Of a DNA stretch of 64,000 nucleotides, positions 1 to 10,530 are shown piece by piece. The notes beneath the pieces are model-generated. The model was not told the origin of the DNA. It did not search any database and saw nothing but the letters and a program-made list of their open reading frames with translations. The stretch covers positions 16,454,769-16,518,768 of the forward strand of contig CM059624.1 of the NCBI GenBank assembly GCA_030435675.1, given 5' to 3'. Numbering within the stretch: the stretch's first letter is position 1; the number at the start of each line of letters is the position of its first letter. The position numbers and the translations under genes are program-made. This DNA comes from Steinernema hermaphroditum (Eukaryota > Nematoda > Chromadorea > Rhabditida > Steinernematidae).

Positions 1-2344
1 AAAGGTTAAATGTTTTTAGCAGTATGAGTCAAATGAACTTTATTTCTTGATGTTTTGGTTTCGGCGAAAACATTTGGGAATGGGAAATATAGTTCAAACC
101 GATTGCGACCCACTTATTTTCGGCTGTGCACTTTTATGGACAAGCTTGCGGCCAAATCCATACCATAAACGATTCAGAACGGAAAACAACAATATTTGAT
201 CGCTTGATATATATGAGACGGCCCACTATTCAAATGGTCATGTTGATTCGAGTTCAAACAAACAAGCTTCTTAACGACTTCGTCAGTCCATAACCGTTAT
301 TTATGTATTTGCCAAATCCTTTCGCCGCGCCTTACGCTTTATCCCACGGTCCGATAGTTGGAACGTGCTTAACTACTCAAAAATCAAAGTTTTTGTGTCG
401 TAATATTGACAACCGAAATACCCCCTAAGCATTCCTTAATTCGTGCTATTTGCGAATGAAGTGAATTTTTCGGAAAGGGCATCGGCGACGGGGCTTTTGC
501 GCCAGGCCAAACATCAATTCACCTTACTATTTCCTCTTAGTGGTCGTCGCTCATCGCGCCCAGAGTTAATTGCTTCCCATCATGGCTTAAGCCGCGCTGT
601 TTTGCCCTCTTTCGGCGAAAGATTGTTCCGTAGGACAAATGTCGTTCTTGATGCCAGTCTGCCTGAGATCTTATGAAAGCCGTTGAAAGGCAGGCTGGAA
701 ATGCACTTCTTTTTGGTTCCTCTACCAAAGACATTCATTTCTTTTGGGCGACTGCTGAAAATAGGCAAGTCTTTAACGAAGTGTTCAATGAAACAACCCC
801 ATTACTTGAGATAGGATGCTTTGCTCATGTGTCTCCATCGCCTTCAATTTTCAATTACTCTTACCCTATAATTTGTTTTCGGGGCGAAAGTAGTTAAATC
901 GACCTTAAAGCTGATAGTTTGTACTATCGTGTTGCGCAGCCTCCTGTACAAAACCAACAGAAATCAAGCCGTTTTTCACTTGAGTGTATGTATTTGTACA
1001 TTGCTCGTGCACCTGTCCATATTTTGTGCTTGTACTTCGATTTCTTACTGAAATTCAGCATAAGTCAACGAACTTTAATTTAAAGGTGTATGGTGTAATT
1101 GGTTTACATGCACACCACAAACCAAGTTTTTTGTCCACAGGCACCTCTTATCCTGCAGTTTAACCACATCCACTCATCACCCAATCAGCTGATGCCATTG
1201 CGTTTCCGACTTCCTCGAAGTTATCGCCTTTCTGCTTGAAATCTCCCACTTGTTTTGATTGTGACAAATGAGGCTGGCGGGGGCGCTTTGATGGCGGCAC
1301 CCAAGAACTCACTTTTGTCGGCCGCTGGCCGAGCTCGCTCGGCCCCGCAGTCGTGGAGGCGTCGCCGCGGATAAGTTCGCCTCTTCCGGTGTGGATTAGC
1401 GGTGGCGCGAATTTATTCATTTCACAAAATCAGAACTCACTTCTATATGCATTCGTTTCGCGCGCGCGAACATGACGAATTTGACAGCGACGCCCGGAAC
1501 CCAAAATCTTGTCGTCGACTCCTTGTCACACTGGTGAACTAAAGTTGTTTTTGTTATTTTATTATTCCCGCGAGCAATCGGAGCTCGCTTTGCAAGTCCC
1601 ACCATGGCGCTCCTTAATCGAATCAAATGCGGACGATTCACTCGGCCCCCCAAATCGGTCGACTCCTTTACGATGAGCCTCTCACTAACTCACTTCCACG
1701 TTTGCTGCCGCGCCCCTAAATGTGCCGAGTTCGCATTTTCGATTAATGGACTTTTTTCTTGATTTATTCTGCTTAAGAGATCGAATGATCATTGCTGCTG
1801 CTTGCAGAATTGAGGAAAATTCGGGATTTGTGGATTTTAGCGGACACCGTATCTCGTATACCGCGAGGGTGTAGCGCCTAAGTTTTCTGCAAATGTGATT
1901 CGACCTCTTCTGCGGCTTCCTGAATTGTCTGATGATTTGTGTAAGATTTCGATAGTAATGCATTACTTATATGATGAAATTCTCAATTATAAATACTGCA
2001 CCTTCCATTCATTGACAAATGAATGACCATATTTGTGTAGACTGCTGCTTAGGTCCGTTTACAGTATGTGCTATCTAATCTGCACCGTCTCGATAAGGGC
2101 AGACGTGAAGCATTTGAAAGGGTGGCTTCTTGCACTTATACACACCTCCCATTCATTGACATATGCATCTCCAGATGTATCGTTTTCAAATTCACCGCCT
2201 TCTTCACGTCTTTTCATAAGAGTTACCAAGGAGATCATGCCCGAACGATGTCGATTTTCGTGATTTTCTTCACGAGGAGTCATTTGTCTTTCCTCCACCA
2301 TTCGTATGTTCCATTTCAGATTTGTTCCATCTCCCTCGCGGCGA
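1..2344. other. Intergenic, no gene recognised
   Basis: Short ORFs occur on both strands, but none has a recognisable domain, a signal peptide or paired splice sites. Around 1270-1420 the sequence is richer in G+C than its surroundings. The last 50 bases hold the outron and acceptor of the claudin-like gene that follows (ttccatttcag ending at about 2320). Confidence 0.5.
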
Positions 2345-4057
2345 ATGCGATATCAATGGTATAAGCCGTTTTTGATCGCCTCCATTGTTTTCGTATTCGT
2401 TGCATGCTTCGTCGTCATTGTCACGCTGTTCAGTCCCCAATGGCAGGTAATTAGTCCATCGCTACTTGCTTCATTATTTGCTTCGCGACATCGTATAACA
2501 TGAAGAGGAGTTCGTTAAGGACTAAAAAGCGCGTTGTTCTACTTCCTGGACAACGCTAAGAATAGCAGAAAATTGCGGTTTACTTAGCTATCGATCAAAG
2601 ATTTAAACGTCGTCTGTCTCGAAAGTACCCAAAGGTTCTTTTATAAAGTACTTTCGAAAGTCTTTAGTGGGCCATTTGAAAGAACGGAAAATGTAAGAAC
2701 AGCTAATTTGTCTTCGGAGTTGGTACAAAAACTGAACTGAAAGATCAACTGGTGTAAGAAAAATGTGTTCTCTAGAAATTGCTGCTCGTAACTGATGGGC
2801 AAGGACAAGCACAATTTTGTGTCATTTGTCGTTCATAAGTGTTCATAAACCACAAACATTATGTGACCTCCCGTAAAGTTCCGCGTAATCAATAGCAATT
2901 TTCTGTCGCTGCAAGCGTTGCAAAAAGTAGGACGATGGCTTAATTTCCTAAACGTTTGCGCTGTGATTTTTGAGTTTTGTTTTCGACAGCATATATCACT
3001 CATGACTCCATCCTTTAAGAATACGGTCAAAAACGACATACATTTGACGACATACTCTCCGTGAAGGGTCGCAATTGTATAAAGAGGCTTAAATTTATTT
3101 TTTTTTTGCACTAAAACCGAAAACGAGTTCAAATGAATTGCTATACCTCATTATAAATTGGAAAACCCACATTTATGTCCTTCTTCAGAATGTGGACATA
3201 TCCGAACTGAACGCTTTCCACGAACACGGAGTGTGGTGGGACTGCGTCTCATCCAGCGTGATTCCTCTCGATATGGTCGGAAATTATGGACCAGGACCTC
3301 ATCGTAAATGTACTCAAAAATTTGATCCAACGGTCGCCGCCGTCATCAAAGCGGCGGTCGAATCCGGCTCTGCGGACATGCAGGAGCTGCTTCTTCATAG
3401 ACTACTGCGTACGCGTCCATTGGTTAACTCTTAATATTGTCATCCGATTTAGCTCAAGACAAGGCTGTTCTGTTTTTTACGATCTTCTCTGTGATCTTCG
3501 CGATGATCGCCGTTGTAATCGGCGCGTGTACAACGTGTTTCCTGCCCAATGCGGTGCTTTATGCCATCGCTCTTCTGATAGCCAGTATGCTACGGCCAGT
3601 TTACACGAAGTGATCAGAGAATGATTTCAGCTATCTGCTCTGGACTAGCAGATGTAATCTTCTTCCTAGCAGCCATGAGAGTCGACAATCGTTTCATAAC
3701 GGGTATCGTCAATGTGTACGAGGTGAAACGCTCAGAATCAGCTGTGGTAACTTACTTTATGTATAGCAACAACTCGGTTGGGCGACATATGCTCACGGGA
3801 TCGGTACTATCACCTTCTTCACCGCCTTTGCATGCTCCATAGGATCAGGATACTTCCTCTTAAAAAACAAAATGCGTCGCGGTTCGGCTTCGTCGACGGC
3901 CTACACCGCATATGAACGCTATGAGTATGAACCGTACAAGCAGCAGAGAAATCAGCAAAGCGTTCCCAATTGTCATGGAGAAGATGACAAAACGTGCACC
4001 TACAAAGATTGTCCTAGTAACCGTTATGCACCCTTTGTTGTCATAACTGACGTTTAA
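2345..4057 (+). CDS. Claudin-like four-pass membrane protein
   Basis: Five exons give one 278-aa frame: 2345-2446, 3189-3408, 3453-3584, 3631-3722, 3767-4057. All junctions are GT-AG and phases agree. A hydrophobic segment at residues 9-29 (LIASIVFVFVACFVVIVTLF) leads into SPQW, then HEHGVWWDC, the claudin/PMP22-type W-x(n)-GLWxxC signature of the first extracellular loop. A second Cys (HRKCTQKF), three more membrane segments and a Tyr-rich cytoplasmic tail follow. Such proteins act in epithelial junctions or as channel auxiliary subunits. A trans-splice-like acceptor (ttccatttcag) lies 24 nt before the ATG. AATAAA is at 4068-4073. The first intron is long (742 nt), the rest about 45 nt. The gene at 30748-32608 is a relative with identical third and fourth exon lengths. 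Family is confident; the specific ortholog is not. Confidence 0.88.
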
Positions 4058-4073
4058 ACTACTCGAAAATAAA

Positions 4074-4809
4074 GGTTATATGCAAAGGACATCAGTTTCC
4101 GTTTTTTGATCCATCTTATCATCTTCGAACTGCTTCAACTGCTTTTCATTTCGCCATACACACTTGGTTCCAATCGAAATAAATGTCACAGGCTGCGTGA
4201 TGTGTGCCCCAACTTACAATGGAAAACGCGAGCTTCGCCGGTTGTTAGGTTTCTCCAAACAAGTCGCAATCAGTTCATTTCTACATCTGGGTAGCCGCAG
4301 GCCACGGTGACCGAACCAATGGCATGTACCCTTCAAGTATAGTGTAGTTTGTACCTTACTGAAAACTGTGAGGTTTTTCGAAAAACCGATTTAAGCTGAG
4401 ACGAATCATTAGCCTATCGAGGTTAGTGTATGTCCCGTTAGGTCCACTTATCGACTAAAAGACGATTCTTCCATCAGTCATCCACAAACCTGGTCTCAGT
4501 TGCTCACTTTCATAGGAATATTTCTTATCTATTCGTTTGAATCAATTCATACCGACGCGAACAGACTACAGCAACCGCATGGGATATCCGGTCCTCTGTG
4601 ATCTGGAGAAGTGGTCAAATCGAAATACATCTCCATCAAGCGAATATTGTCTTTATTGTCTACAACCACCCACATCGCATAGACAACAAAAGGACATTCG
4701 AATTTGTAGACATGATAGGCACGTTTGCAAAACCAGACAGTCGGCCGCCTTTCCCATCTGCGACCGCTCTCGTCATTCTCAACTGACATTCGAGGTGAGA
4801 GGTCGAATC
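4074..4809. other. Intergenic, no gene recognised
   Basis: Overlapping short ORFs at 4537-4872 run on both strands without recognisable domains. The plus-strand ones end in, or read out of frame through, the first exon of the BAR gene, so they are treated as chance ORFs. Any promoter for the BAR gene should lie here, but I see no clear TATA box or trans-splice acceptor. Confidence 0.4.
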
Positions 4810-5546
4810 ATGTTCCGTCGCCTGAAGCAGAACATCAAGGAGAAGACGGGGCGAGCCACGGTGACCAAGTGAGCAGTTGCTTTTGCGAAGCGCCCTACAA
4901 AAGGCTTCTTTTCAGGTATACTCCGGAGCAGGATCAGGCGATCGCATTGTGTGAAGTGTCGAGGAAATGCGTCGATGACATCCAGAAGGCGGTGGACCAG
5001 ATCGGACAGCGATGGAGAAGCGGCGGCTTGACGCCTACAGAGGAGATCGGCGATCCGGCTAACGTGCTCTCTGCAAAACTGCCGAAGGGAAAGGTGAGTC
5101 GGATGATGTTATTTCTAGCTATCTGCTTGCTCTTTTAGTACGGACAGGCCTTGCGTGTCGTCTACGAGCTGCAAACAGAAATCGGCCGATTGGAGCGCCG
5201 CGCGAGTGACGAACTTTCGAAGACGTACATTGAGGGAACGTTCAAGGCGTGGCTGAATGGCGAGAACCAGAAAGGGCGTCAGATCATCAACGAACTGAAG
5301 ACTCGTCGAGTTGACAAGGACGCTTGCATCTCGGCCCACACATCGAAGCCGACTCCGGAGCGTCAGTCACAGATGGAGACGGCGAACGCGCGATTCGACG
5401 AATATCTGGCGGTGGCCGATATGGAGTTCGCCAATTTCCCGACATACCAAAAGAATCACGCGCGTGCCATCAAGAATATGGCAGAGATGCTGGCGAACCA
5501 CTACGATGAGTGCAACAAGGCTGCGGAGAAGCATGCTATTAAGTAA
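4810..5546 (+). CDS. BAR-domain membrane-curvature protein
   Basis: Three exons (4810-4868, 4916-5093, 5139-5546) join in phase to about 214 aa. The protein opens with a basic amphipathic stretch (MFRRLKQNIKEKTGRATVTK) and continues as one long helical, heptad-patterned region with alternating Lys/Arg and Glu, ending in NHYDECNKAAEKHAIK. An N-terminal amphipathic helix followed by a roughly 200-residue three-helix coiled coil is the N-BAR layout; these proteins dimerise and bend membranes in endocytosis or trafficking. There is no SH3 domain or other module after it, so this is a BAR-only protein. AATAAA follows at 5566-5571. Introns are 45-47 nt. The BAR assignment rests on overall layout, not on an alignment. 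Confidence 0.72.
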
Positions 5547-5945
5547 ATAGGAGTGTAAAGAGAGGAATAAACGTATGAATACACTTGCTCATGTTATATC
5601 TTTGTACATTTCGAGAGAGGGGTTGAAAAAACGGTATTCGTTGGAGAATGACACCGCCATGATCAGCTTGAGAACCGCGCGCAACAGTACGGCACTATCG
5701 CTCTCCGAGACCTGTTAAGCATTTCGAATGGAATGCGCTACGTTTTTCATGTAGTATGAGTAACAAGAATGAGTCATGCTGATAATGAACGGCTTTTATC
5801 AAACGCGTGATGAAAAGCACATGATTTTGTCTCATATTTGCCCATATAACATACAACGTGGTACGATCGTTGTTATCGATCAACAGAGCGATCAACACAC
5901 TGTACAAAGGCAATGTGACATCTAGACCATTCAGTCTCCACAGTC

Positions 5946-6249
5946 ATGAAAACGCTTCTTGTGCTTCTTCCTTTCCTGTTCACCGTATCATTGGCTTCTA
6001 CTCACTGCTACGGGACCCAAACAGAATGTAGTGGTGGATGCTGTCCCTTTGCGTTCGCCGTTTGCTGTCCGAATGGCAGAGCTTGCTGTCCGTTTGGTAA
6101 CATCTGTGACGAAGTGCAGAAAGTTTGTCGGCCTGTAAGTAACTTTCGCTCAACGTTGTGAGAGCATCGCAATTCAGAAAATGAACATGAAGAAGTTTCA
6201 CACCTGGATCAAGCCTGTTCCAGTTGTCTCCAAGGACCTTATGCAGTAA
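5946..6249 (+). CDS. Small secreted granulin-like Cys-rich peptide
   Basis: Exons 5946-6134 and 6178-6249 give 86 aa. Residues 1-17 are a signal peptide (MKTLLVLLPFLFTVSLA). The mature part has the granulin pattern of paired cysteines: ECSGGCCPFAFAVCCPNGRA followed by CCPFGNICD and VCRP. It is a partial granulin module with four paired-cysteine steps rather than the full 12-Cys unit. The second exon adds a basic tail with no cysteines. Granulins are secreted, disulfide-ladder growth-factor or defence peptides. The lysine-rich tail and single module make this a minimal version. Function here is inferred from the Cys pattern only. Confidence 0.75.
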
Positions 6250-6945
6250 GCTGCATACGATCACTTCTCTATCCATAAACTGTCATCAATTTATCGTGCA
6301 GGCTTGATCGCCCTTCTGTGGCTTGATATGGCGAGAACGTATTTGTAATAAAACGTATGGAAAGCGAGCTTCAACGAACCATCAGCCGTATTGATGATGT
6401 GATTCCGTTCCGTTTGACTCATAGTCAGTGCCATCAAGACCAAGATGAAAGAAACTACGATTCTTCTGGACAGAAGAATAGTCGATCTAATAAAAAAAGT
6501 CCAACCGGTGCGGGACCACGCGAAAAAAGATCAGGATCGAGAGTGGATGGAAATCCTGTAAACAATTGCAAATAATCGCAATGAACGACTGCAATAGCAT
6601 GAAATCAAATTTCCGAGCATTATCGATTGTGCTTATACGCTCTTCTTATATAACCCGAAGATGAAAACGACAACCACAATCGCTTAGCGACAGAAGCATG
6701 CTTGCAGAGATAAAAGGTGAATGCCGCAATCGGCAGTTTGCACACCATTTATGCATTTTTAAGCTTTTTAAGTAGTGTTCATTCCTGGGCAACTGCTCTC
6801 TTCTCAGCCGAAAATTCTAGCGAACATCGCGCTCCAATTCGCTGTTCGTCAAACTGTGAAACAAACAGATCAAACATGCAGATCAAATTCCGGATCAATC
6901 ACGTCTCCCTAACAAATGACCAAACGCGACGCAGTTTTTAAACGA
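6250..6945. other. Intergenic
   Basis: No gene seen. Short ORFs at 6357 and 6717 have no domain, signal peptide or splice partner. The right edge abuts the conserved promoter module of the next gene. Confidence 0.4.
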
Positions 6946-7016
6946 TGACGTCAAGGTGTCTTGACCTTATTCGCCCACCGAGCAAACCTGTTTTGGCAGT
7001 GGAACAGTATTTAAAC
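6946..7016 (+). promoter_or_regulatory. Promoter module: CRE-like TGACGTCA plus TATA-like GTATTTAAAC
   Basis: TGACGTCA (6946-6953) is a perfect CRE/ATF-type palindrome. It lies 53 nt before GTATTTAAAC (7007-7016), which is 27 nt before the ATG of the glycine-rich peptide gene. The block between them includes TGACCTTATTCGCC and AAACCTGTTTTGGC. The same pieces, in the same order and with the same 53-nt spacing, precede the paralogous gene at 9104-9333 on the other strand. Conservation of a non-coding block between paralogs supports a working promoter; which bZIP factor binds is unknown. Confidence 0.7.
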
Positions 7017-7043
7017 TTTCAAATACCAAAGAGAACACAAACC

Positions 7044-7349
7044 ATGTCTCGCCTCCTCCTCTCCGTCTTCGTTCTGTTCACTCTGTGCGCCGTCGCCTTC
7101 GGCCAGTATCCGTATTATGGCGGTTATGGCGGTTATGGCGGATACGGAGGTAATCAATAACAGCGTATCCGTAAAAACATTCACTTTTTAGGTTATGGAC
7201 ATGGCTACGGCATGTACGGTGGGTATAGACCGTACGGCATGTATGGTGGATATAGGCCTTACGGAATGTACGGTGGATATAGTCCATTCGGATATGGTGG
7301 ATATGGTGGCATGTATCGGCCTTTCGGACTGATGGGACTCTTTGGTTAA
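7044..7349 (+). CDS. Secreted Gly/Tyr-rich (YGGYGG) antimicrobial-type peptide
   Basis: Exons 7044-7149 and 7192-7349 give 87 aa. The start MSRLLL was chosen over an upstream in-frame ATG at 6945 because it begins a clean signal peptide (MSRLLLSVFVLFTLCAVAFG) and sits 27 nt after the TATA-like box. The mature part is nearly all Gly, Tyr, Met, Arg and Pro: QYPYYGGYGGYGGYGG in exon 1, then repeats of GMYGGYRPY in exon 2. This is the composition of the nlp-29-group and caenacin peptides made by nematode epidermis on infection or wounding. Induction here is inferred from family and from the CRE-like promoter. Paralogs lie at 9104-9333 and 11749-11983. Confidence 0.85.
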
Positions 7350-8012
7350 TTGCACGGCAATGAGAAGGATTTTGTGAATCTGTAAATACGTTAGTATTTC
7401 GACCGTAAGGTTGTACACTGGGATATTATAAGGGAATAAATAGTGCTGGATTTTTGCCTTGTTTCATGATAACTGTTCAACGGCTTTACGCTCCATCTCC
7501 GTATTGGGTTGGTGTATTGAAAATGGCACTCTTTTATAATGATTGTTTATTTGTCACATATTCATCATTGGTTTTGACAACATCAACAGCAAACGGAACT
7601 CTCACAGATGAAAGTGGAAAGCTGTTGTACTTTTTGGGAATCCAAGAGCCATTTTTTCCACATTTGGCCTATATTTCCTTAAAGACGAAATGAGCTCGTG
7701 CAGTCGCTATGTGGGCATAGAAGCTGTGAGTAAAAGCTACCTATTGTATGTCCCCATTATCTGTTATAGTGCTTAGCCAGTTGAAAACGTCGGAGTCAAC
7801 ATAACATGGTGATCGGATAGATCCATATTTTTAGATCAGCTCATGACGCACACAGCGATAGGCGCATTCTGCAGGCATGACCCAACGATGCACGCAAGTG
7901 AAAGCAGTCGTGTAGGCAGCCTGTATATCACTTCGCATTTCGCCATCTCGACGTACCAAAAGATGACCATAAAGATAAAATATACCTTTAACATCAAGAT
8001 GAAAGCAATGTA

Positions 8013-8579
8013 TTGGGTTCGCCAATAAGTTCTGACTTTTGCAATTTCCGGGTGCGCCCGAATGAGCAGAATGTCCAGCAAAATGACTTGGCCTTCATGA
8101 TTTGGTCTTTTCTGTTGGATTGCATGGATCAAACGATGCAGCTGGGTGATGTACAAGTTTAGTCGTCCGTCTTGTTCCACTGCAGCATTTCCCAGTGTAG
8201 GAAGCCTTCACAATCTCAACATACACAGATCGTTGTCTTCTTGGGGTGCAGGTTTTGTTTCGATGTTGGCTTCGTCGTTTCTTCTGGAATGACCCATTTT
8301 TTCTTTCCTTCTTATTTATATACAGGCACCATCGAGGAACTTCCGTCGCATTTTGACCTCGACGGAAGGCGAAAAGAAGCACATGCCATAGATGGTGTTT
8401 TTTACCTCCTGGAACCTGCATCCGAATATCTTTGAAATTCAAACACAGTATGACTACAAAATAAAAGGTGTTAACGCGCTATTGTAGAGCAGAGATAGCT
8501 CTTTCAAGTGATATGTTACAATCCGCAGCACAACAACAAAATAATACTGAAAACCGTACGAACTTATTGCCCAACCTAA
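8013..8579 (-). mobile_element. Internally deleted mariner-family transposon remnant
   Basis: Ends are imperfect inverted repeats: TTGGGTTCGCCAATAAGTTC at 8013 and, on the other strand, TTAGGTTGGGCAATAAGTTC ending at 8579, each flanked by TA. Between them, on the minus strand, are decayed pieces of a mariner transposase: a helix-turn-helix-like stretch (HLWHVLLFAFRRGQNATEV) around 8350-8430, and in another frame a C-terminal-like piece (QLHRLIHAIQQKRP, then a corrupted DNARPH region). At about 570 bp and with frame breaks it cannot encode a transposase. Confidence 0.78.
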
Positions 8580-9103
8580 TACAAGCCAATCAGAGAATAG
8601 GATGAGAGTTCACTGCATTCTACAACGCGCCCATCGATGCCCCAAGGATGTGCGCAAGTAAAGGTAGTTGTCGTCCATTTGTCTTTATAATTAATACCGA
8701 CAGCTTGTTATAACTTTAACATAAGCTATCAAACGTCTATTTGTCTAGCGATTCATAAAAAGAAGATTGGCTTTTTCAATATTGCTCAGAACGTCGGTAT
8801 CTTCTTTTGACTATTTCAAGTGCGAATGTGCATCCTATGTTGATAAACTTCGGCTTGCGGCGTTCGTAAGTCCGTTTTGACCTCGTAAGATAAAGATGAC
8901 TTCGCTACCATGGCACAATTGCCCATCGGAACTGCTTAGAACTACTTTTGCATAGCAATAAAAGTGTGGTTGGCTTGCGTATAATGTGTCACCCCTGTCA
9001 CCAAATTGATTGCACAAATTTATTTGAATAAAGCAGCCTTGGATAATCAGAAACCGAAGATATTTAGAAATGAAGCGAATATCATGCGTTTTTATCACGT
9101 TTT

Positions 9104-9333
9104 TTATCCATAATATCCAAATGGACGGTAACCTCCATATCCGCCGTAACCATAGGGACGACCAAAGCCGTATGGCCGGTAGCCACCATAGCCATAAGGT
9201 CGGTAATGTCCTAAAAATGAACAGTAGATTTCTAGATAATATGGTGTTTAAAGCTACCTCCGTATCCCCACTGCGCGGAGACGACGGCGCAGAGAGCGAC
9301 GAGAAGAAGGACGGCGAGGAGAAGACGAGACAT
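9104..9333 (-). CDS. Secreted Gly/Tyr-rich antimicrobial-type peptide, inverted paralog
   Basis: Exons 9258-9333 and 9104-9210 (minus strand) give 60 aa. Signal peptide MSRLLLAVLLLVALCAVVSA is followed by QWGYGG, then GYRPYGFGRPYGYGGYGGYR. The intron sits in the same phase (after the first base of a Gly codon) as in the genes at 7044 and 11749. It faces the 7044 gene tail to tail and shares its promoter module, so the two arose by inverted duplication. The minus-strand AATAAA is at about 9022-9030. Same defence-peptide family; target unknown. Confidence 0.85.
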
Positions 9334-9361
9334 GGTTTATGTTCTGTACGGCACTGTATTG

Positions 9362-9432
9362 GTTTAAATACTATATCGACGCTAAAACGGGTTTCCCGAG
9401 TCGGCGAATAGGGTCATTAGAGTTTGACGTCA
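9362..9432 (-). promoter_or_regulatory. Promoter module, second copy (CRE-like plus TATA-like)
   Basis: On the minus strand: TGACGTCA at 9425-9432, then 53 nt, then GTATTTAAAC at 9362-9371, then 28 nt to the ATG at 9333. The intervening block retains TGACCCTATTCGCC and AAACCCGTTTTAGC, matching the copy at 6946-7016 in order and spacing. Confidence 0.7.
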
Positions 9433-9434
9433 CC

Positions 9435-9785
9435 TCAGAAGAAATCGGGATCCACTCCCACGCAATCGGCGATCGCTTTTTCGACCAGTGATTGATAAGA
9501 CGGATCATGGAGATCAAGTGCGTCCGGATTAAGTCTGTTGAATGTCTCGATCGCTTTGTGCTGGACTTCCTTGTTTTCGACGTTGATTCCTGGTTGCTTA
9601 CGTGATCTTCGCTCAAGGTTATTGACACTATATAGAAAGAGGGTAATTGTATGTTTTTCCAATTGCAGCCAGGCGAAACAGGATTTCCTAGGTCCATTGG
9701 TATCGAAGTGCACGTAAAGTTCATAACGTGTTGGGTTGCTGAGATAGTTAGCGCTTTCATTTGACATCTCTTTTTCAGAAAACAT
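9435..9785 (-). CDS. Uncharacterised ORF, 116 aa
   Basis: A single open frame with a protein-like composition. A start at the internal Met (MSNESANYLSNPTRYEL) is also possible. Notable parts are YELYVHFDTNGPRKSCFAWL and an acidic helical tail (ETFNRLNPDALDL, then VEKAIADCVGVDPDFF). I do not recognise the family. No signal peptide and no membrane segment. The stop lies 2 nt from the promoter module of the peptide gene downstream. An acceptor-like ATATAG inside the frame means it may be two exons. It could also be the last exon of a longer gene. Confidence 0.45.
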   Translation of the reverse strand: MFSEKEMSNESANYLSNPTRYELYVHFDTNGPRKSCFAWLQLEKHTITLFLYSVNNLERRSRKQPGINVENKEVQHKAIETFNRLNPDALDLHDPSYQSLVEKAIADCVGVDPDFF

Positions 9786-9884
9786 ACAGGTGACCCGAAA
9801 AGGCGACCTAATTCTTGTGTTTTATTTGGTTGTTAAAAACTGGCGGCTACGCTGTTAATTTACGTAGACGTCCCCTGAAAGTTG

Positions 9885-10530
9885 GCGTGACTTTCTTGAG
9901 AATTCGGTAAATTGTTGTTCAGTAACGTTCCCGGAAAACATGTACATGACCTTGAACGCTGATGAACGTCTACTGTTTGGTCCAACAAACAATGTAACTG
10001 GAACTGTTTACTGAACGAAAATACAAAAAGACACCAAGACATTCGCTTGCTTTTAGCGGGAGTCGGCTTTTAGCGGGAGTCGGAAAACGAATATTTAGCG
10101 GAAAACGAATATGTATAGCCTAGTAGAGACATATTTAACGTAAGGTGTTAACATCAACTGCCTAAGCTCTCGAAATAGGGTACTATGCAGGGAAGTGCAC
10201 TTCCCAGTCATATGAGGACAGGGCGACTCTTCGGAAGCAATTCCAACGCTTCTCAATTATACTGTATACCGCTTTTCACCCAGCTCGAATGAAATAGCCC
10301 TCGGGGCCTCCTCTTTCAGGGCTTCAGATTGCCGTCTAAGAATACTCTGTGAATCGAAAAGATCGCGTGACTTTCTTCCGCATTTGAAAAATTGTTCGAT
10401 CTTCGATAAAGTTGTAAACAGTAAACATGCGCATGACCTTGAGCACTGATGAACGTATGCTGTTTGGTGCAACAAACAATGTGACTGGAGGTGTTTACTA
10501 AATGAAGATCACACCAAGAAATTCGTAGTT
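9885..10530. repeat. Direct repeat, two copies of about 160 bp
   Basis: Segments 9885-10045 and 10366-10530 align: both begin GCGTGACTTTCTT, contain ATGACCTTGA(A/G)C(G/A)CTGATGAACG and (T/C)CAACAAACAATGT(A/G)ACTGGA, and end ACACCAAGA(C/A)ATTCG. They are separated by about 320 nt of non-matching sequence. No ORF with a domain spans them, so this looks like an old local duplication or two copies of an unknown short element. Confidence 0.65.
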
